Shown: positions 14,758 to 24,114 of the stretch, in pieces
Layout of the letters: each line of letters begins with the position of its first letter
Numbering within the stretch: position 1 is the first letter of the stretch
Position numbers and translations under genes: made by a program
Notes under the pieces: model-generated
Databases searched by the model: none
What the model was told of the DNA's origin: nothing
The model's input: only the letters and a program-made list of their open reading frames with translations
DNA from: Peptococcaceae bacterium UBA5752
GTDB taxonomy: Bacteria; Bacillota; Dehalobacteriia; UBA4068
Direction: 5' to 3'
NCBI GenBank assembly: GCA_002419055.1
Contig: DIFI01000006.1
Coordinates: forward strand, 260,937-324,936
DNA length: 64,000 nucleotides

Positions 14758-16296
14758 ATGCAACCAGCAATAAAAATTTTTGATACCACTTTGCGCGACG
14801 GCGAACAATCTCCGGGATGCAGTATGGATTTAAGAGAAAAATTAGAGGTGGCAAAACAACTAGAAAGGCTTAAAGTGGATGTAATAGAAGCCGGATTTGC
14901 TATTTCTTCACCCGGCGATTTTGAATCAGTCAGCAAAATTGCCCAAACCATCAAGGATTGTACGGTAGCATCGCTGGCACGAGCCTTACCCAAAGATATC
15001 GACGCAGCTTACGATGCGGTAAAACATGCCGCCTCTCCGCTGATCCATACTTTCATCTCAACCTCGCCGATTCATATGCATTACAAACTGAAAATGGAGC
15101 CGCCAAAAGTGTTGGAACAAGCTGCCGCCATGGTAGCTTATGCAAGGAAAAAGTGCCCTAACGTAGAATTCTCTGCCGAGGACGCCACCAGAAGCGATTA
15201 TGACTTTTTGGCAAAGATTTATCAAGCTGTAATTGAAGCAGGAGCAACCGTAATCAATGTTCCCGATACGGTTGGCTATAACACACCGGAGGAAATGGCA
15301 CAGCTAATCGTCTATCTCAAACAAAACGTACCGAATATCGACAAAGCAGCCATCTCTGTACATTGTCATAATGATTTGGGCATGGCGGTGGCTAATTCGC
15401 TGGCATCGGTAAAAGCGGGAGCTACACAGATAGAGTGCACAATCAATGGTTTAGGCGAAAGAGCCGGTAACGCTGCCCTGGAAGAAATAGTCATGGCCAT
15501 AAATACCCGCAAAGATTTTATGCAAGCCTCCTGTCGGGTTGATACCACTCAAATTTACCGTACCAGCAGATTAGTATATAATATAATTGGTATGGCAGCG
15601 CCGATCAATAAGGCTATTGTTGGCAATAATGCTTTTGCCCATGAATCAGGGATCCATCAACACGGCGTATTGGCAGAATGCAGTACTTATGAAATAATGA
15701 CTCCCAATTCGATCGGGCTTAAGAAAAACAAACTGGTATTAGGAAAACACAGTGGCCGCCATGCATTTAAAGAACGGGTAAATGAAATGGGCTATCAATT
15801 GAGCGACCAGGAAATTGACCAATACTTCGAAGAATTCAAGGTACTCTGTGACAAGAAAAAAGAGATTAACGAAAATGATATTGAGGCCATTATCAACAGC
15901 AAGATGACTCAAAACGTTGGTTATTATAAGCTGATACGTTTTGACATGTTATCAAGTAATATTACCAAATCTAATTGTGCCATTAGCCTGGAATATGAAG
16001 GAGAGACGCTGGAAGATGTAGCACTGGGTGACGGGCCAATCAACGCTGCTTATAATGCAATCGATAAAATAGTAGATGCCCCGCCTCATTCGCTGGAAAA
16101 TTATTCCATCCGTTCTATCTCCGAAGGCGAAGATGCACTGGGCGAAGTTACTATCAAAATTAATGTAGGCGATAAAATTATTACCGGCCGCGGTCTGTCT
16201 ACGGATATCATGGAAGCAAGCATATTAGCTTATCTCAACGGAGTAAATAAGATGCTGGAAATGAGGAATAGAAATGAAAAGGCTGGAGATATTTGA
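14758..16296 (+). CDS. leuA: 2-isopropylmalate synthase
   Basis: 512 residues from ATG 14758; this gives the usual N-terminus MQPAIKIFDTTLRDGEQSPG. ATG 14731 and 14746 lie at or before the GGAGG at 14741 and are less likely. First committed step of leucine synthesis, acetyl-CoA plus 2-ketoisovalerate. DRE-TIM metallolyase motifs: TLRDGEQ, EFSAEDATRSD, VHCHNDLGMAVANSL, GLGERAGNA, HESGIHQHG. The C-terminal part (from about residue 390) is the LeuA allosteric dimer domain, so feedback by leucine is expected. Overlaps cimA by 23 bases. Confidence 0.96.
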   Translation: MQPAIKIFDTTLRDGEQSPGCSMDLREKLEVAKQLERLKVDVIEAGFAISSPGDFESVSKIAQTIKDCTVASLARALPKDIDAAYDAVKHAASPLIHTFISTSPIHMHYKLKMEPPKVLEQAAAMVAYARKKCPNVEFSAEDATRSDYDFLAKIYQAVIEAGATVINVPDTVGYNTPEEMAQLIVYLKQNVPNIDKAAISVHCHNDLGMAVANSLASVKAGATQIECTINGLGERAGNAALEEIVMAINTRKDFMQASCRVDTTQIYRTSRLVYNIIGMAAPINKAIVGNNAFAHESGIHQHGVLAECSTYEIMTPNSIGLKKNKLVLGKHSGRHAFKERVNEMGYQLSDQEIDQYFEEFKVLCDKKKEINENDIEAIINSKMTQNVGYYKLIRFDMLSSNITKSNCAISLEYEGETLEDVALGDGPINAAYNAIDKIVDAPPHSLENYSIRSISEGEDALGEVTIKINVGDKIITGRGLSTDIMEASILAYLNGVNKMLEMRNRNEKAGDI

Positions 16297-17836
16297 TACC
16301 ACGCTCCGCGACGGAGCACAATCGGAAGGCGTATCCTTTTCCGTTTCCGATAAGCTGGAAATCGTCAAAACACTCGACGATTTTGGTATACAATATATCG
16401 AAGCAGGTAATCCCGGCTCTAATCCCAAAGATATGGAATTCTTCCAGTTAGCGGCCAATTTACAGTTAAAAACCACTCGTCTGGTGGCCTTTGGCAGTAC
16501 CAGACGAGTAGGCATAAAAGTAGAGCAGGATGCCAACGTAGTCTCACTGCTGCAAGCCAATACTTCCGCGGTGGCAATTTTCGGCAAGTCCTGGGATTTG
16601 CATGTAAAAGAGATACTTAAGGCGACACCGGAACAGAATCTGGAATGTGTCGAAGATACGATCCGTTTTTTTAAAGGAAAGGGCAAAGAGGTAATCTTTG
16701 ACGCCGAGCATTTTTTTGACGGCTGCCTTGCCAATCAGGAATATGCTTACCAGGTGCTTGAGGCAGCTTGTCGCGGCGGCGCAGATGTTCTTTGTCTCTG
16801 CGATACCAACGGCGGTGTCCCTCCGCTACAAACTTATGAAATGGCTAAGCAAGTATGTTCCAGATTTTCCAATAAGCGAATCGGTATTCATTGTCATAAT
16901 GATATCGGCTGTGCAGTAGCAAATTCTCTGATTGCAGTGAATGCCGGTGTAGTACATATACAAGGCACTTTTAATGGTATCGGCGAGCGTTGCGGCAACG
17001 CAGATCTTACCGCCATCATTCCCGGACTTCAGCTCAAATACGGTTTTGACTGCGTAGGTGATCTTGAAAACTTAAGCAATACCGCAGTTAGAATAGCTGA
17101 AATAACTAATATATCACTGCCCAGCAGCAAGCCATATATAGGAAAAAGTGCTTTTACTCATAAAGGCGGTATGCATATCGATGGGGTCGATAAGATTTCT
17201 CGCTCTTTCGAACATATCAGTCCTGAGGCTGTAGGCAACAAACGCAGATTTCTGCTCTCGGAAGTATCAGGTAAAAAAGCAATATTGCTAAAAATTAAAG
17301 ATGTAGCCCCGGAACTTACCAAAGATAACCCCAAAACCGCCGAAATTTTGGAAAGGCTCAAGGAACTTGAACATGAGGGTTATCAATTTGAAGCTGCGGA
17401 CGCCAGTTTTGAATTACTTGTACAAAGAGTGTTGGGTAAATTCCATCCGCATTTTAATCTGCAAATGTATAAAACCAGCGGTGATTTTCCACCGCCGGAC
17501 GGTGAAATGAGCTCCAGTGCTATGATTAAAATAGAGGTAGGCGGCAATACCGAAACTACCGCATCGTTAGGCAACGGTCCGGTTCACGCACTTGACTTGG
17601 CGCTGAGAAAAGCACTCTGCGTTTTTTATCCGACACTATCAAGCGTCTACTTGATCGATTATAAAGTACGCGTGCTTGACACCGGCAGTGCTACCGGTTC
17701 ACGAGTACGGGTATTGATCGAAAGCACCGACGGGTTACGTAAATGGGTTACCGTCGGCGCCTCAACAGACATCATCGAAGCCAGCTTCGCAGCGCTGGTA
17801 GACTCGCTTGAGTATAAACTATGTATGGAGGAATGA
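16274..17836 (+). CDS. cimA: (R)-citramalate synthase
   Basis: 520 residues, paralogue of leuA. Starts MKRLEIFDTTLRDGAQSEGV: the Ala-Gln-Ser-Glu variant and IEAGNPGSNPKD are typical of the CimA branch rather than isopropylmalate or homocitrate synthase. HCHNDIGCAVANSL, GIGERCGNA and THKGGMHIDG follow, with a C-terminal regulatory domain. It condenses acetyl-CoA with pyruvate, giving 2-ketobutyrate for isoleucine via the same LeuC, LeuD and LeuB encoded next door, without threonine dehydratase. Whether threonine deaminase also exists cannot be judged here. Confidence 0.92.
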   Translation: MKRLEIFDTTLRDGAQSEGVSFSVSDKLEIVKTLDDFGIQYIEAGNPGSNPKDMEFFQLAANLQLKTTRLVAFGSTRRVGIKVEQDANVVSLLQANTSAVAIFGKSWDLHVKEILKATPEQNLECVEDTIRFFKGKGKEVIFDAEHFFDGCLANQEYAYQVLEAACRGGADVLCLCDTNGGVPPLQTYEMAKQVCSRFSNKRIGIHCHNDIGCAVANSLIAVNAGVVHIQGTFNGIGERCGNADLTAIIPGLQLKYGFDCVGDLENLSNTAVRIAEITNISLPSSKPYIGKSAFTHKGGMHIDGVDKISRSFEHISPEAVGNKRRFLLSEVSGKKAILLKIKDVAPELTKDNPKTAEILERLKELEHEGYQFEAADASFELLVQRVLGKFHPHFNLQMYKTSGDFPPPDGEMSSSAMIKIEVGGNTETTASLGNGPVHALDLALRKALCVFYPTLSSVYLIDYKVRVLDTGSATGSRVRVLIESTDGLRKWVTVGASTDIIEASFAALVDSLEYKLCMEE

Positions 17837-17839
17837 TAA

Positions 17840-19093
17840 ATGGGAATGACCATGACGCAAAAAATATTGGCTGCCCATTGCGGCAAACAAAGTGTCAACG
17901 CCGGTGAAATCATTATGGCTGATGTTGATTTGGCGCTGGGCAATGATATTACCACCCCCGTGGCTATTAACGAGTTTGAAAAAGCCGGCTGCACCAAAGT
18001 ATTTGACAAAAACAAAGTCACCTTTGTGCTCGATCATTTCACTCCCAATAAAGACATCAAATCCGCCGAACAAAGCAAACAAATCCGCGATTTTGCCCGC
18101 CAAATGGGAGTAGTTAATTTCTTTGATGTCGGCGAAATGGGTATCGAACATGCCCTACTGCCGGAAAAAGGGCTAGTTGTCTCCGGCGATCTGGTAATCG
18201 GAGCAGACAGCCACACTTGCACCTATGGGGCGCTGGGCGCTTTCTCCACTGGCGTCGGCTCAACCGATTTGGCAGCCGCCATGGCCACAGGTAAGGTCTG
18301 GTTGAAAGTACCCGCTGCCATCCGCTTTAATCTGACCGGTCAGCTTGCTCCCCATGTTTACGGAAAAGATTTAGCGCTCCACATCATCGGCTTAATAGGC
18401 GTGGACGGTGCGCTTTATAAATCAATGGAATTTTCCGGGGAAGGAGTATCAACTATTTCAATCAGCGACCGACTTTGTATCGCAAATATGGCCATCGAAG
18501 CAGGCGCCAAAAACGGTATCTTCCCCGTTGACCAACAAACACTCGACTTTGTTAAAGAGCATGGCAGCCGTCAACCGGTAGTTTGCCAAGCAGACCCGGA
18601 TGCAGAATACGAACGGGTAATAGAAATTGATCTTTCACAAGTTGTACAAACTGTAGCTTTTCCCCATCTGCCGGAAAACGCCCGCACCTTCACCGATATG
18701 CCCGAAATTAAAATTGATCAGGTGGTGATTGGCTCCTGCACCAACGGACGACTTGAAGACCTCCAAATCGCCGCAGAAATTATGAAGGGCAAGAAAGTAG
18801 CCAAAGACGTGCGCGTGATCATCATTCCCGCCACCCAGAAGATATATCTTGAAGCCATGGAAATGGGGTTGATCCGCACATTCATTGAAGCCGGCTGCGT
18901 TGTGTCGACGCCAACCTGCGGCCCCTGCCTCGGCGGACATATGGGAATACTGGCCAAAGGCGAGCGCTGCGTAGCTACTACCAACCGCAATTTTGTTGGG
19001 CGCATGGGTCATACTCAAAGCGAAGTCTATTTGGCCAGTCCGGCTGTAGCTGCCGCTTCTGCTCTCGCCGGCAAAATTGCTCCGGCTGTTTAA
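17840..19093 (+). CDS. leuC: 3-isopropylmalate dehydratase large subunit
   Basis: 417 residues, the short LeuC/HacA-type large subunit. Aconitase-fold iron-sulfur enzyme: DHFTPN, GADSHTCTYGALGAFSTGVGS, IGSCTNGR and TPTCGPCLGGHMG carry the three cluster Cys residues. With LeuD it isomerises isopropylmalate and probably citramalate. GGAGG ten bases before ATG; cimA ends four bases upstream. Confidence 0.95.
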   Translation: MGMTMTQKILAAHCGKQSVNAGEIIMADVDLALGNDITTPVAINEFEKAGCTKVFDKNKVTFVLDHFTPNKDIKSAEQSKQIRDFARQMGVVNFFDVGEMGIEHALLPEKGLVVSGDLVIGADSHTCTYGALGAFSTGVGSTDLAAAMATGKVWLKVPAAIRFNLTGQLAPHVYGKDLALHIIGLIGVDGALYKSMEFSGEGVSTISISDRLCIANMAIEAGAKNGIFPVDQQTLDFVKEHGSRQPVVCQADPDAEYERVIEIDLSQVVQTVAFPHLPENARTFTDMPEIKIDQVVIGSCTNGRLEDLQIAAEIMKGKKVAKDVRVIIIPATQKIYLEAMEMGLIRTFIEAGCVVSTPTCGPCLGGHMGILAKGERCVATTNRNFVGRMGHTQSEVYLASPAVAAASALAGKIAPAV

Positions 19094-19117
19094 TCGCCAA
19101 GAAAGGGAGGTCTTACT

Positions 19118-19600
19118 ATGAAACTAAAAGGTACTGTATTTAAATACGGTGATAATGTCGATACCGATGTAATCATTCCGGCCCGCTACCTCAACACGCA
19201 CAACCATCAGGAATTGGCAGCTCACTGTCTTGAAGACTTGGATTCTTCTTTTGTCCAAAGGGTAAAACAAGGAGATATCATAGTGGCAGGTAGCAATTTT
19301 GGCAGCGGATCATCGCGTGAACATGCTCCGATCGCCATCAAAGCTTCCGGCGTCGGCGCTGTAGTAGCCAAAAGCTTCGCCCGCATCTTTTATCGCAACG
19401 CCATTAATATCGGCCTACCGATTGTCGAATGTGACGCTGAAATTAACGAAGCCGACCAGATAGAAATAGATTTTGACAACGGTAAGTTGCATGATATAAC
19501 CAAAAACCAAACTTGGGATTTTGCACCCTTCCCAGATTTTCTGCAACAGATTATTGCCGCAGGTGGGCTGCTTAAATCAATTAGTGGAGGCAAAGCATGA
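19118..19600 (+). CDS. leuD: 3-isopropylmalate dehydratase small subunit
   Basis: 160 residues, short form matching the LeuC type. Swivel domain motifs: GDNVDTDVIIPARYL and GSNFGSGSSREHAP (substrate binding). AAAGGGAGG precedes the ATG. Its last four bases (ATGA) overlap leuB, so the two are translationally coupled. Confidence 0.96.
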   Translation: MKLKGTVFKYGDNVDTDVIIPARYLNTHNHQELAAHCLEDLDSSFVQRVKQGDIIVAGSNFGSGSSREHAPIAIKASGVGAVVAKSFARIFYRNAINIGLPIVECDAEINEADQIEIDFDNGKLHDITKNQTWDFAPFPDFLQQIIAAGGLLKSISGGKA

Positions 19601-20670
19601 ACTATAAAATTGCAGTAATCGAGGGAGACGGCATCGGTCCGGAAATAGTTGCCGCAGCAATGCAAGCTTTGGAATTAATAGGCAGAAAGTATGGTCATAA
19701 ATTCGATTTTATAAAGACATTAGCAGGAGGAGCGGCTTTTGATAAAATCGGCGAACCTTTTCCTCAAGAAGCTCTGGATACTTGTCTAGCCAGCGACAGT
19801 GTTTTGTTGGGTGCAGTAGGCGGCCCTAAATGGGACAATTTGCCCGCTCATCTCCGTCCCGAAAAGGCGCTGTTCGGCGTACGCAAGGGGCTTGGCCTTT
19901 ATGCCAATATCCGTCCGGCAAGACTGCTCGACGAACTCAAAGATGCCTGCCCGCTAAAGGCAAGTGTTGCCGAAAAAGGATTTGACCTTGTTATAGTCAG
20001 GGAATTGACCGGCGGCATTTATTTTGGCAAAAGAGGCAGACAACAAGGTGAAAACGGCGTTGAAGCTTATGATACCGAGTGTTACAGCGAAATGGAAATT
20101 GAACGGATTGGCCGCATCGCCTTTGGCATGGCTCTGGGCCGCAGCAAAAAAGTCACCAGTATTGATAAAGCCAACGTAATGGAAAGTTCACGGCTCTGGC
20201 GCGAGGTCATGCACCGGCTGGCGGCTGAGTATCCTCATGTAGAATATGCCGATATGCTGGTCGACAATGCAGCTATGCAGCTGGTCAAAGACCCTGCTCA
20301 ATTTGATGTTATAGTTACCAACAATATTTTCGGCGATATCCTTTCCGACGAAGCGTCGCAAATTACCGGTTCAATCGGGCTGTTGCCTTCGGCATCGCTC
20401 GGAGAAAACAAACGCGGCATGTACGAGCCAATCCACGGTTCAGCACCGGATATTGCCGGACAAGATAAATCCAATCCCATTGCCACTGTGCTATCGGCAG
20501 CAATGATGCTGCGGCTTTCTTTCAATTTAACGGCAGAAGCCGACTGTTTGGAAGAAGCGGTTTCGAAAGTATTACGCAAAGGTTACCGCACTGCCGATAT
20601 CGCCAACGCAGGTGACGAGGTTTTTTCCTGCAGCAGCATGACTAAGGCGATATTAAATGAAATTGATTAG
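19597..20670 (+). CDS. leuB: 3-isopropylmalate dehydrogenase
   Basis: 357 residues. Oxidative decarboxylation of 3-isopropylmalate (and presumably of methylmalate from the citramalate route) with NAD. Motifs: GDGIGPEIV, LLGAVGGPKWD, RELTGGIYFGKRG, DKANVMESSRLWRE, VTNNIFGDILSDEAS, GSAPDIAGQDKSNP. Last gene of the operon; two hairpins follow. Confidence 0.97.
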   Translation: MNYKIAVIEGDGIGPEIVAAAMQALELIGRKYGHKFDFIKTLAGGAAFDKIGEPFPQEALDTCLASDSVLLGAVGGPKWDNLPAHLRPEKALFGVRKGLGLYANIRPARLLDELKDACPLKASVAEKGFDLVIVRELTGGIYFGKRGRQQGENGVEAYDTECYSEMEIERIGRIAFGMALGRSKKVTSIDKANVMESSRLWREVMHRLAAEYPHVEYADMLVDNAAMQLVKDPAQFDVIVTNNIFGDILSDEASQITGSIGLLPSASLGENKRGMYEPIHGSAPDIAGQDKSNPIATVLSAAMMLRLSFNLTAEADCLEEAVSKVLRKGYRTADIANAGDEVFSCSSMTKAILNEID

Positions 20671-20679
20671 TCAATAATA

Positions 20680-20719
20680 CTATTATAGCTCCCGCCTCCA
20701 AAGGCGGGAGCTATAATAG
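20680..20719 (+). terminator. Hairpin at the end of the leu operon
   Basis: CTATTATAGCTCCCGCCT and its complement form a perfect 18-pair stem with a four-base loop. No U-run follows directly (AGTAAATTTT), so it may stabilise the mRNA end, with termination at the next hairpin. Confidence 0.7.
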
Positions 20720-20735
20720 AGTAAATTTTCCGGTA

Positions 20736-20768
20736 AAACCGGTGTGGCGAAGGCGACACCGGTTTTTC
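20736..20768. terminator. Bidirectional terminator, leuB / zinc cluster
   Basis: AAACCGGTGT and ACACCGGTTTTT flank a GC-rich inner loop. U-runs exist on both strands, so it can serve leuB and the convergent lipoprotein gene. Confidence 0.85.
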
Positions 20769-20791
20769 TGACATGGGCAACTGACCCTAAA

Positions 20792-21376
20792 TTATTTGAC
20801 AATCATTATATCATCTGTATCCAAATAATAATAAATATCCCCAAGTTCCTCATAACTGCCAAAAACACCGGTAATCTCAACGGTTGTATTGTTGTGAGGA
20901 TAATCATCGGGATATTTATGCTCTCCGTCATCCCAGATAAATTCAATGCCTTGTTGGCAGCATGCCGTGGCGTCGCTGATGATAACATAAAAGTAATACT
21001 TATCCGTCTGATCCCAATATTCCGAATTGTATTGTCCTCTGATTTTTACCATCTTACCCATATAATCATCGGGATTTACCATCATGTTATAAACCTCTGC
21101 ATAAACCATCGTGCTGCTTTGTTCCGTCAAATCGACATCAATTGTACCATCTGTACCATCGCTGCTTGTTGTATCTTCCGTATTGTTTTTGGCTGTTTCA
21201 GAATCCGTATTATCTGTAACTGTTACCTGTTCTGATAACAACGTATCGCTGCCTGTATTAGTATTTCCCGCATCCAATTCAGTGCCTACAGTTTTTTCCT
21301 CCTTAGCATCGGAGCAGCCTGTGGCAAAAAAGCTAATACATAAACAAAGAATCAATAGTAAAACCGCTTTTTTCAT
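20792..21376 (-). CDS. Lipoprotein with OB-fold-like C-terminal domain, zinc cluster
   Basis: 194 residues. Lipobox ATGC with lipid attachment at Cys21, an acidic Asp/Thr/Ser-rich linker (residues 22-85), then a compact domain: VNPDDYMGKMVKIRGQYN, YYFYVIISDATACCQQGIEF, VEITGVFGSYEELG. The pattern of strands and the Cys-Cys pair recall small OB-fold domains found in zinc-regulated proteins such as the C-terminus of DUF1980/YcgQ-type proteins; this is a resemblance, not a match I could verify. Overlaps znuB by four bases, so it is the last gene of the metal transport operon and may help capture metal at the cell surface. Confidence 0.75.
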   Translation of the reverse strand: MKKAVLLLILCLCISFFATGCSDAKEEKTVGTELDAGNTNTGSDTLLSEQVTVTDNTDSETAKNNTEDTTSSDGTDGTIDVDLTEQSSTMVYAEVYNMMVNPDDYMGKMVKIRGQYNSEYWDQTDKYYFYVIISDATACCQQGIEFIWDDGEHKYPDDYPHNNTTVEITGVFGSYEELGDIYYYLDTDDIMIVK

Positions 21377-22227
21377 GCTTTTATACCTCCTGCCAGCAAT
21401 CCCACACTGCTAAATAAAGCAAACGCAACAATATCCACCACTACGATTGTGGAACCGACAGGCGTCCCAGCCACCGTAGAAATAATAATTCCCAACATGG
21501 CACAAAACACTGATACCACCGCCGAACAAATGATTACTGATCGAAAGCTTTTAAACACCCGCATGGCCGACAGTGCCGGGAAAATCACCAATGCGGAAAT
21601 TAACAGAGAACCAACCAGATTCATTGCCAGTACTATGATTAGCGCAATTACAACTGCAATCAGCAGATTATAAAAATTTGCTTTGGTCCCGGTCGCTAAT
21701 GCAAAATTTTCATCAAAAGTTACTGCGAAAATCTTGTGATAAAACAATAAAAATATAGAAATTACCACTACTGACAGGCCAATACATAACCATACTTCTG
21801 TTTGTGTCAAAGTCAATATTGATGTGGAGCCAAAAAGAGTGCTGCAGACATCGCCTGTAATGTTTGCAGAGGCAGAAAAAACATTCACCACCATATAACC
21901 GATAGCCAACGCACCAACCGAAATCATGGCTATGGCGGCATCACCCTTGATTTTGGCGTTTTGGCCAGAACGCAGCAGCAGGATTGCGCACAACAACGTA
22001 ACCGGCAATATCAATAACATATCGTTGGTCAAACTTAAAACCGTTGCCGCCGCCATAGCGCCAAACGCCACATGGGAAAGCCCATCGCCGATAAAGGAAA
22101 AATGTTTCAACACCAATGTTACGCCAAGCAATGAGGAACAGAGCGCAATCAATACCCCAACAACCATGGCATAACGAACAAACGGATATTGAAAATAAAG
22201 AGCCAGTTTATCTATAATCTCTATCAT
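21373..22227 (-). CDS. znuB: Zinc/manganese ABC transporter permease (ABC-3 family)
   Basis: 284 residues with about eight membrane segments. Family signatures: SSLLGVTLVLKHFSFIGDGLSHVAFGA near the N-terminus and MNLVGSLLISALVIFPALSA, the region contacting the ATPase. Its stop overlaps the lipoprotein start and its start overlaps znuC (four bases each). Metal assigned as zinc because of the Zur-type regulator in the cluster; manganese remains possible. Confidence 0.93.
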   Translation of the reverse strand: MIEIIDKLALYFQYPFVRYAMVVGVLIALCSSLLGVTLVLKHFSFIGDGLSHVAFGAMAAATVLSLTNDMLLILPVTLLCAILLLRSGQNAKIKGDAAIAMISVGALAIGYMVVNVFSASANITGDVCSTLFGSTSILTLTQTEVWLCIGLSVVVISIFLLFYHKIFAVTFDENFALATGTKANFYNLLIAVVIALIIVLAMNLVGSLLISALVIFPALSAMRVFKSFRSVIICSAVVSVFCAMLGIIISTVAGTPVGSTIVVVDIVAFALFSSVGLLAGGIKA

Positions 22228-22940
22228 TGGACAGCGCCTCCCATTACAGCCATAAAGGATTTGCCAACATCGCTGTTAAGATAATCAGCCTTTGTACCAA
22301 AGAACAATGGTTCATATCCAAGATGGAGAATATGGCTGGCATATCTGACGGCGGCGGCAATATCATGGGATACCATGATGACAGTAATGCCCTCTTCCCG
22401 ATTTAGTTTAGCAATCAGTTCATACATTTCCGCAGCAACCACTGGATCAAGCCCGGCTACCGGTTCATCCAAAAGCAACATTTTTCTGGTAGCGCCGAGC
22501 GCGCGGGCCAGCAATACCCGCTGCTGCTGTCCACCGGAAAGCTCGCGGTAGCATCGCTTTGCCAAATGGCCGATTCCCAGCTTATTAATGTTATCTTCAG
22601 CTATTTGCCGTTCCTCTTTTTTATAAAACGGGCGCCAACCGCAGCGGTTTAGACAACCTGACAACACTATTTCTTCGACAGAGGCCGGAAAATCTTTCTG
22701 TACGTTTGTCTGCTGCGGCAGGTAGCCGATTTCGTAGGGTTTCAGACTGTCGCCGGTTAAAATTTGCCCGCTGACTGGCGCTTTTAGTCTTAATAACGCT
22801 TTCATGAGCGTTGTTTTACCGGAACCGTTTTCACCGACTATACATAAATAGTCCCCACCAAAAACGGAGAAATCCAGACCTTTGACAACTATCTTGCCCT
22901 CATAACCCAGAACAACATCCCGGCAGATAATTTGCGCCAT
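22224..22940 (-). CDS. znuC: Zinc/manganese ABC transporter ATP-binding protein
   Basis: 238 residues. Walker A GENGSGKTT, Q-loop GYLPQQ, signature LSGGQQQRVLLARAL, Walker B LLLDEPVAGLDP, switch His in MVSHDI. Partner of the ZnuB permease. A hairpin separates it from the upstream binding-protein gene. Confidence 0.95.
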   Translation of the reverse strand: MAQIICRDVVLGYEGKIVVKGLDFSVFGGDYLCIVGENGSGKTTLMKALLRLKAPVSGQILTGDSLKPYEIGYLPQQTNVQKDFPASVEEIVLSGCLNRCGWRPFYKKEERQIAEDNINKLGIGHLAKRCYRELSGGQQQRVLLARALGATRKMLLLDEPVAGLDPVVAAEMYELIAKLNREEGITVIMVSHDIAAAVRYASHILHLGYEPLFFGTKADYLNSDVGKSFMAVMGGAVQ

Positions 22941-22963
22941 ATAAGTATTTCCTTTCTGAAAGT

Positions 22964-22989
22964 GCTGCGCTGATATAAATCAGCGCAGC
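22964..22989 (-). other. Hairpin between znuA and znuC
   Basis: GCTGCGCTGAT and ATCAGCGCAGC form an 11-pair stem in the 62-base gap. On the minus strand no U-run follows (ACTTTC), so it probably stabilises the znuA message and allows more binding protein than transporter, a common arrangement in ABC operons. Confidence 0.6.
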
Positions 22990-23002
22990 TTTTTTCAACC
23001 AA

Positions 23003-23989
23003 TCAGTTTAACGCTTCTTTTAGCACTTGAAAATTATTCTGCATTATGGAACGATAGTTTTTGCCATTTGCCACATCGGCGGCAGTCACCGACTGCATGG
23101 AGTCCATCACCAGCACTTGCTGATCTTTAGCGGCCGTATTATCAATAATAGTTTTAGCAATAGTCTGGTCCGAACCATCGATAACCATAACAGAATTAAG
23201 CCCCCGCTGATCTACTTTGCCAGCCAGAAAAATAATTGTTTCAAAGCTTGCTTCGGTTTCCGCAGAACAGCCTGGGAAAGCGGCATAATACTTAATGCCG
23301 TAATCGTCCATCAGGTAACGGAAGGGGAAACGATCACCAAACACGACCGTTTGCCGGGCGGCGCTGGCTACCATTTGCTGATATTCATTATCAAGAGCGT
23401 TTAAATCCGCTACATAGGAATCGGCATTTGCTTCGTAGGTTTCGGTATGAGTGCTGTCCAGTTGACACAAAGCATCTTTAATTGCATCGCAAAGGATGGC
23501 GGCATTTTTCAGCGAGAGCCAGACATGCTCGTCATATTCGACCTCTGTTTCGCCTTTCTCTTCTTCCTCTTCGCTTTCCATGCCCTCAATAAGTTTTTCT
23601 TCCTTGATGCTGTCACCCAAGGCGTCCAGCAGATTGATAACGACCATGTCTTTATTTGTAGCTTCCGCCAGCGCGTCGTCAACCCAACCATCGGATTCTC
23701 CGCCGACATAAATAAACATATCACAAGACGAAATTTTCGTAATATCATCGGCCGTCGGCTGATAATTGTGCAAATCTACACCGTTATCCAGAAGCAGAGT
23801 CAAATCCACATTGTCTGCTTGATCGCCAAGTATCTGGCTAACCCAATCATACTGAGGGAAAACGGTACAGACGATTCTCAGTTGGCTGTCAGAAGCTTTG
23901 GTCGAGGCATTTTGGGCAGTATCAGAACAAGCAACAAGTAAAAATCCGCACATTATTACAGCTATTAAATAAATAAATTTTTTCCACAT
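23003..23989 (-). CDS. znuA: Metal ABC transporter substrate-binding lipoprotein (ZnuA/AdcA-like)
   Basis: 328 residues. Lipobox LVAC, Cys21. Cluster A-I binding protein fold: CTVFPQYDWV, VDLHNYQPTADD (first His ligand), an acidic loop rich in Glu (residues about 145-160) in place of the usual His-rich loop, DEHVWLSLKNA (second His), FGDRFPFRYLMDDYGI and IDGSDQTIA. In the third ligand region Asp-Arg-Phe stands where a His is usual, so the metal site may differ from E. coli ZnuA. Follows the small Cys/His protein by 125 bases. Confidence 0.92.
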   Translation of the reverse strand: MWKKFIYLIAVIMCGFLLVACSDTAQNASTKASDSQLRIVCTVFPQYDWVSQILGDQADNVDLTLLLDNGVDLHNYQPTADDITKISSCDMFIYVGGESDGWVDDALAEATNKDMVVINLLDALGDSIKEEKLIEGMESEEEEEKGETEVEYDEHVWLSLKNAAILCDAIKDALCQLDSTHTETYEANADSYVADLNALDNEYQQMVASAARQTVVFGDRFPFRYLMDDYGIKYYAAFPGCSAETEASFETIIFLAGKVDQRGLNSVMVIDGSDQTIAKTIIDNTAAKDQQVLVMDSMQSVTAADVANGKNYRSIMQNNFQVLKEALN

Positions 23990-24114
23990 TTTTTAACCTC
24001 CTAATCGTAAATCAGAGTATAAAAATACAAGGAAGCATCTATATACGGCAATATATACGTATATAGGGAAATTAAACAAATAAAATGCTGCCTTGAAAAA
24101 TTTAATATTTAAAT

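Noticed and set aside
16225..16734. Minus-strand open frame of 169 codons over the leuA/cimA junction
   Set aside because: Antisense to two overlapping real genes; low-complexity composition and no recognisable motif.
20680..20719. 18-pair hairpin after leuB as the main intrinsic terminator
   Set aside because: No U-run follows it; the second hairpin at 20736-20768 has one and is more likely the true terminator.
24052..24065. TATATACGTATATA palindrome as the Zur operator of znuA
   Set aside because: It bears no similarity to the dyad before zur and simple TA-rich palindromes arise by chance in this A+T-rich gap; kept only as a remark.
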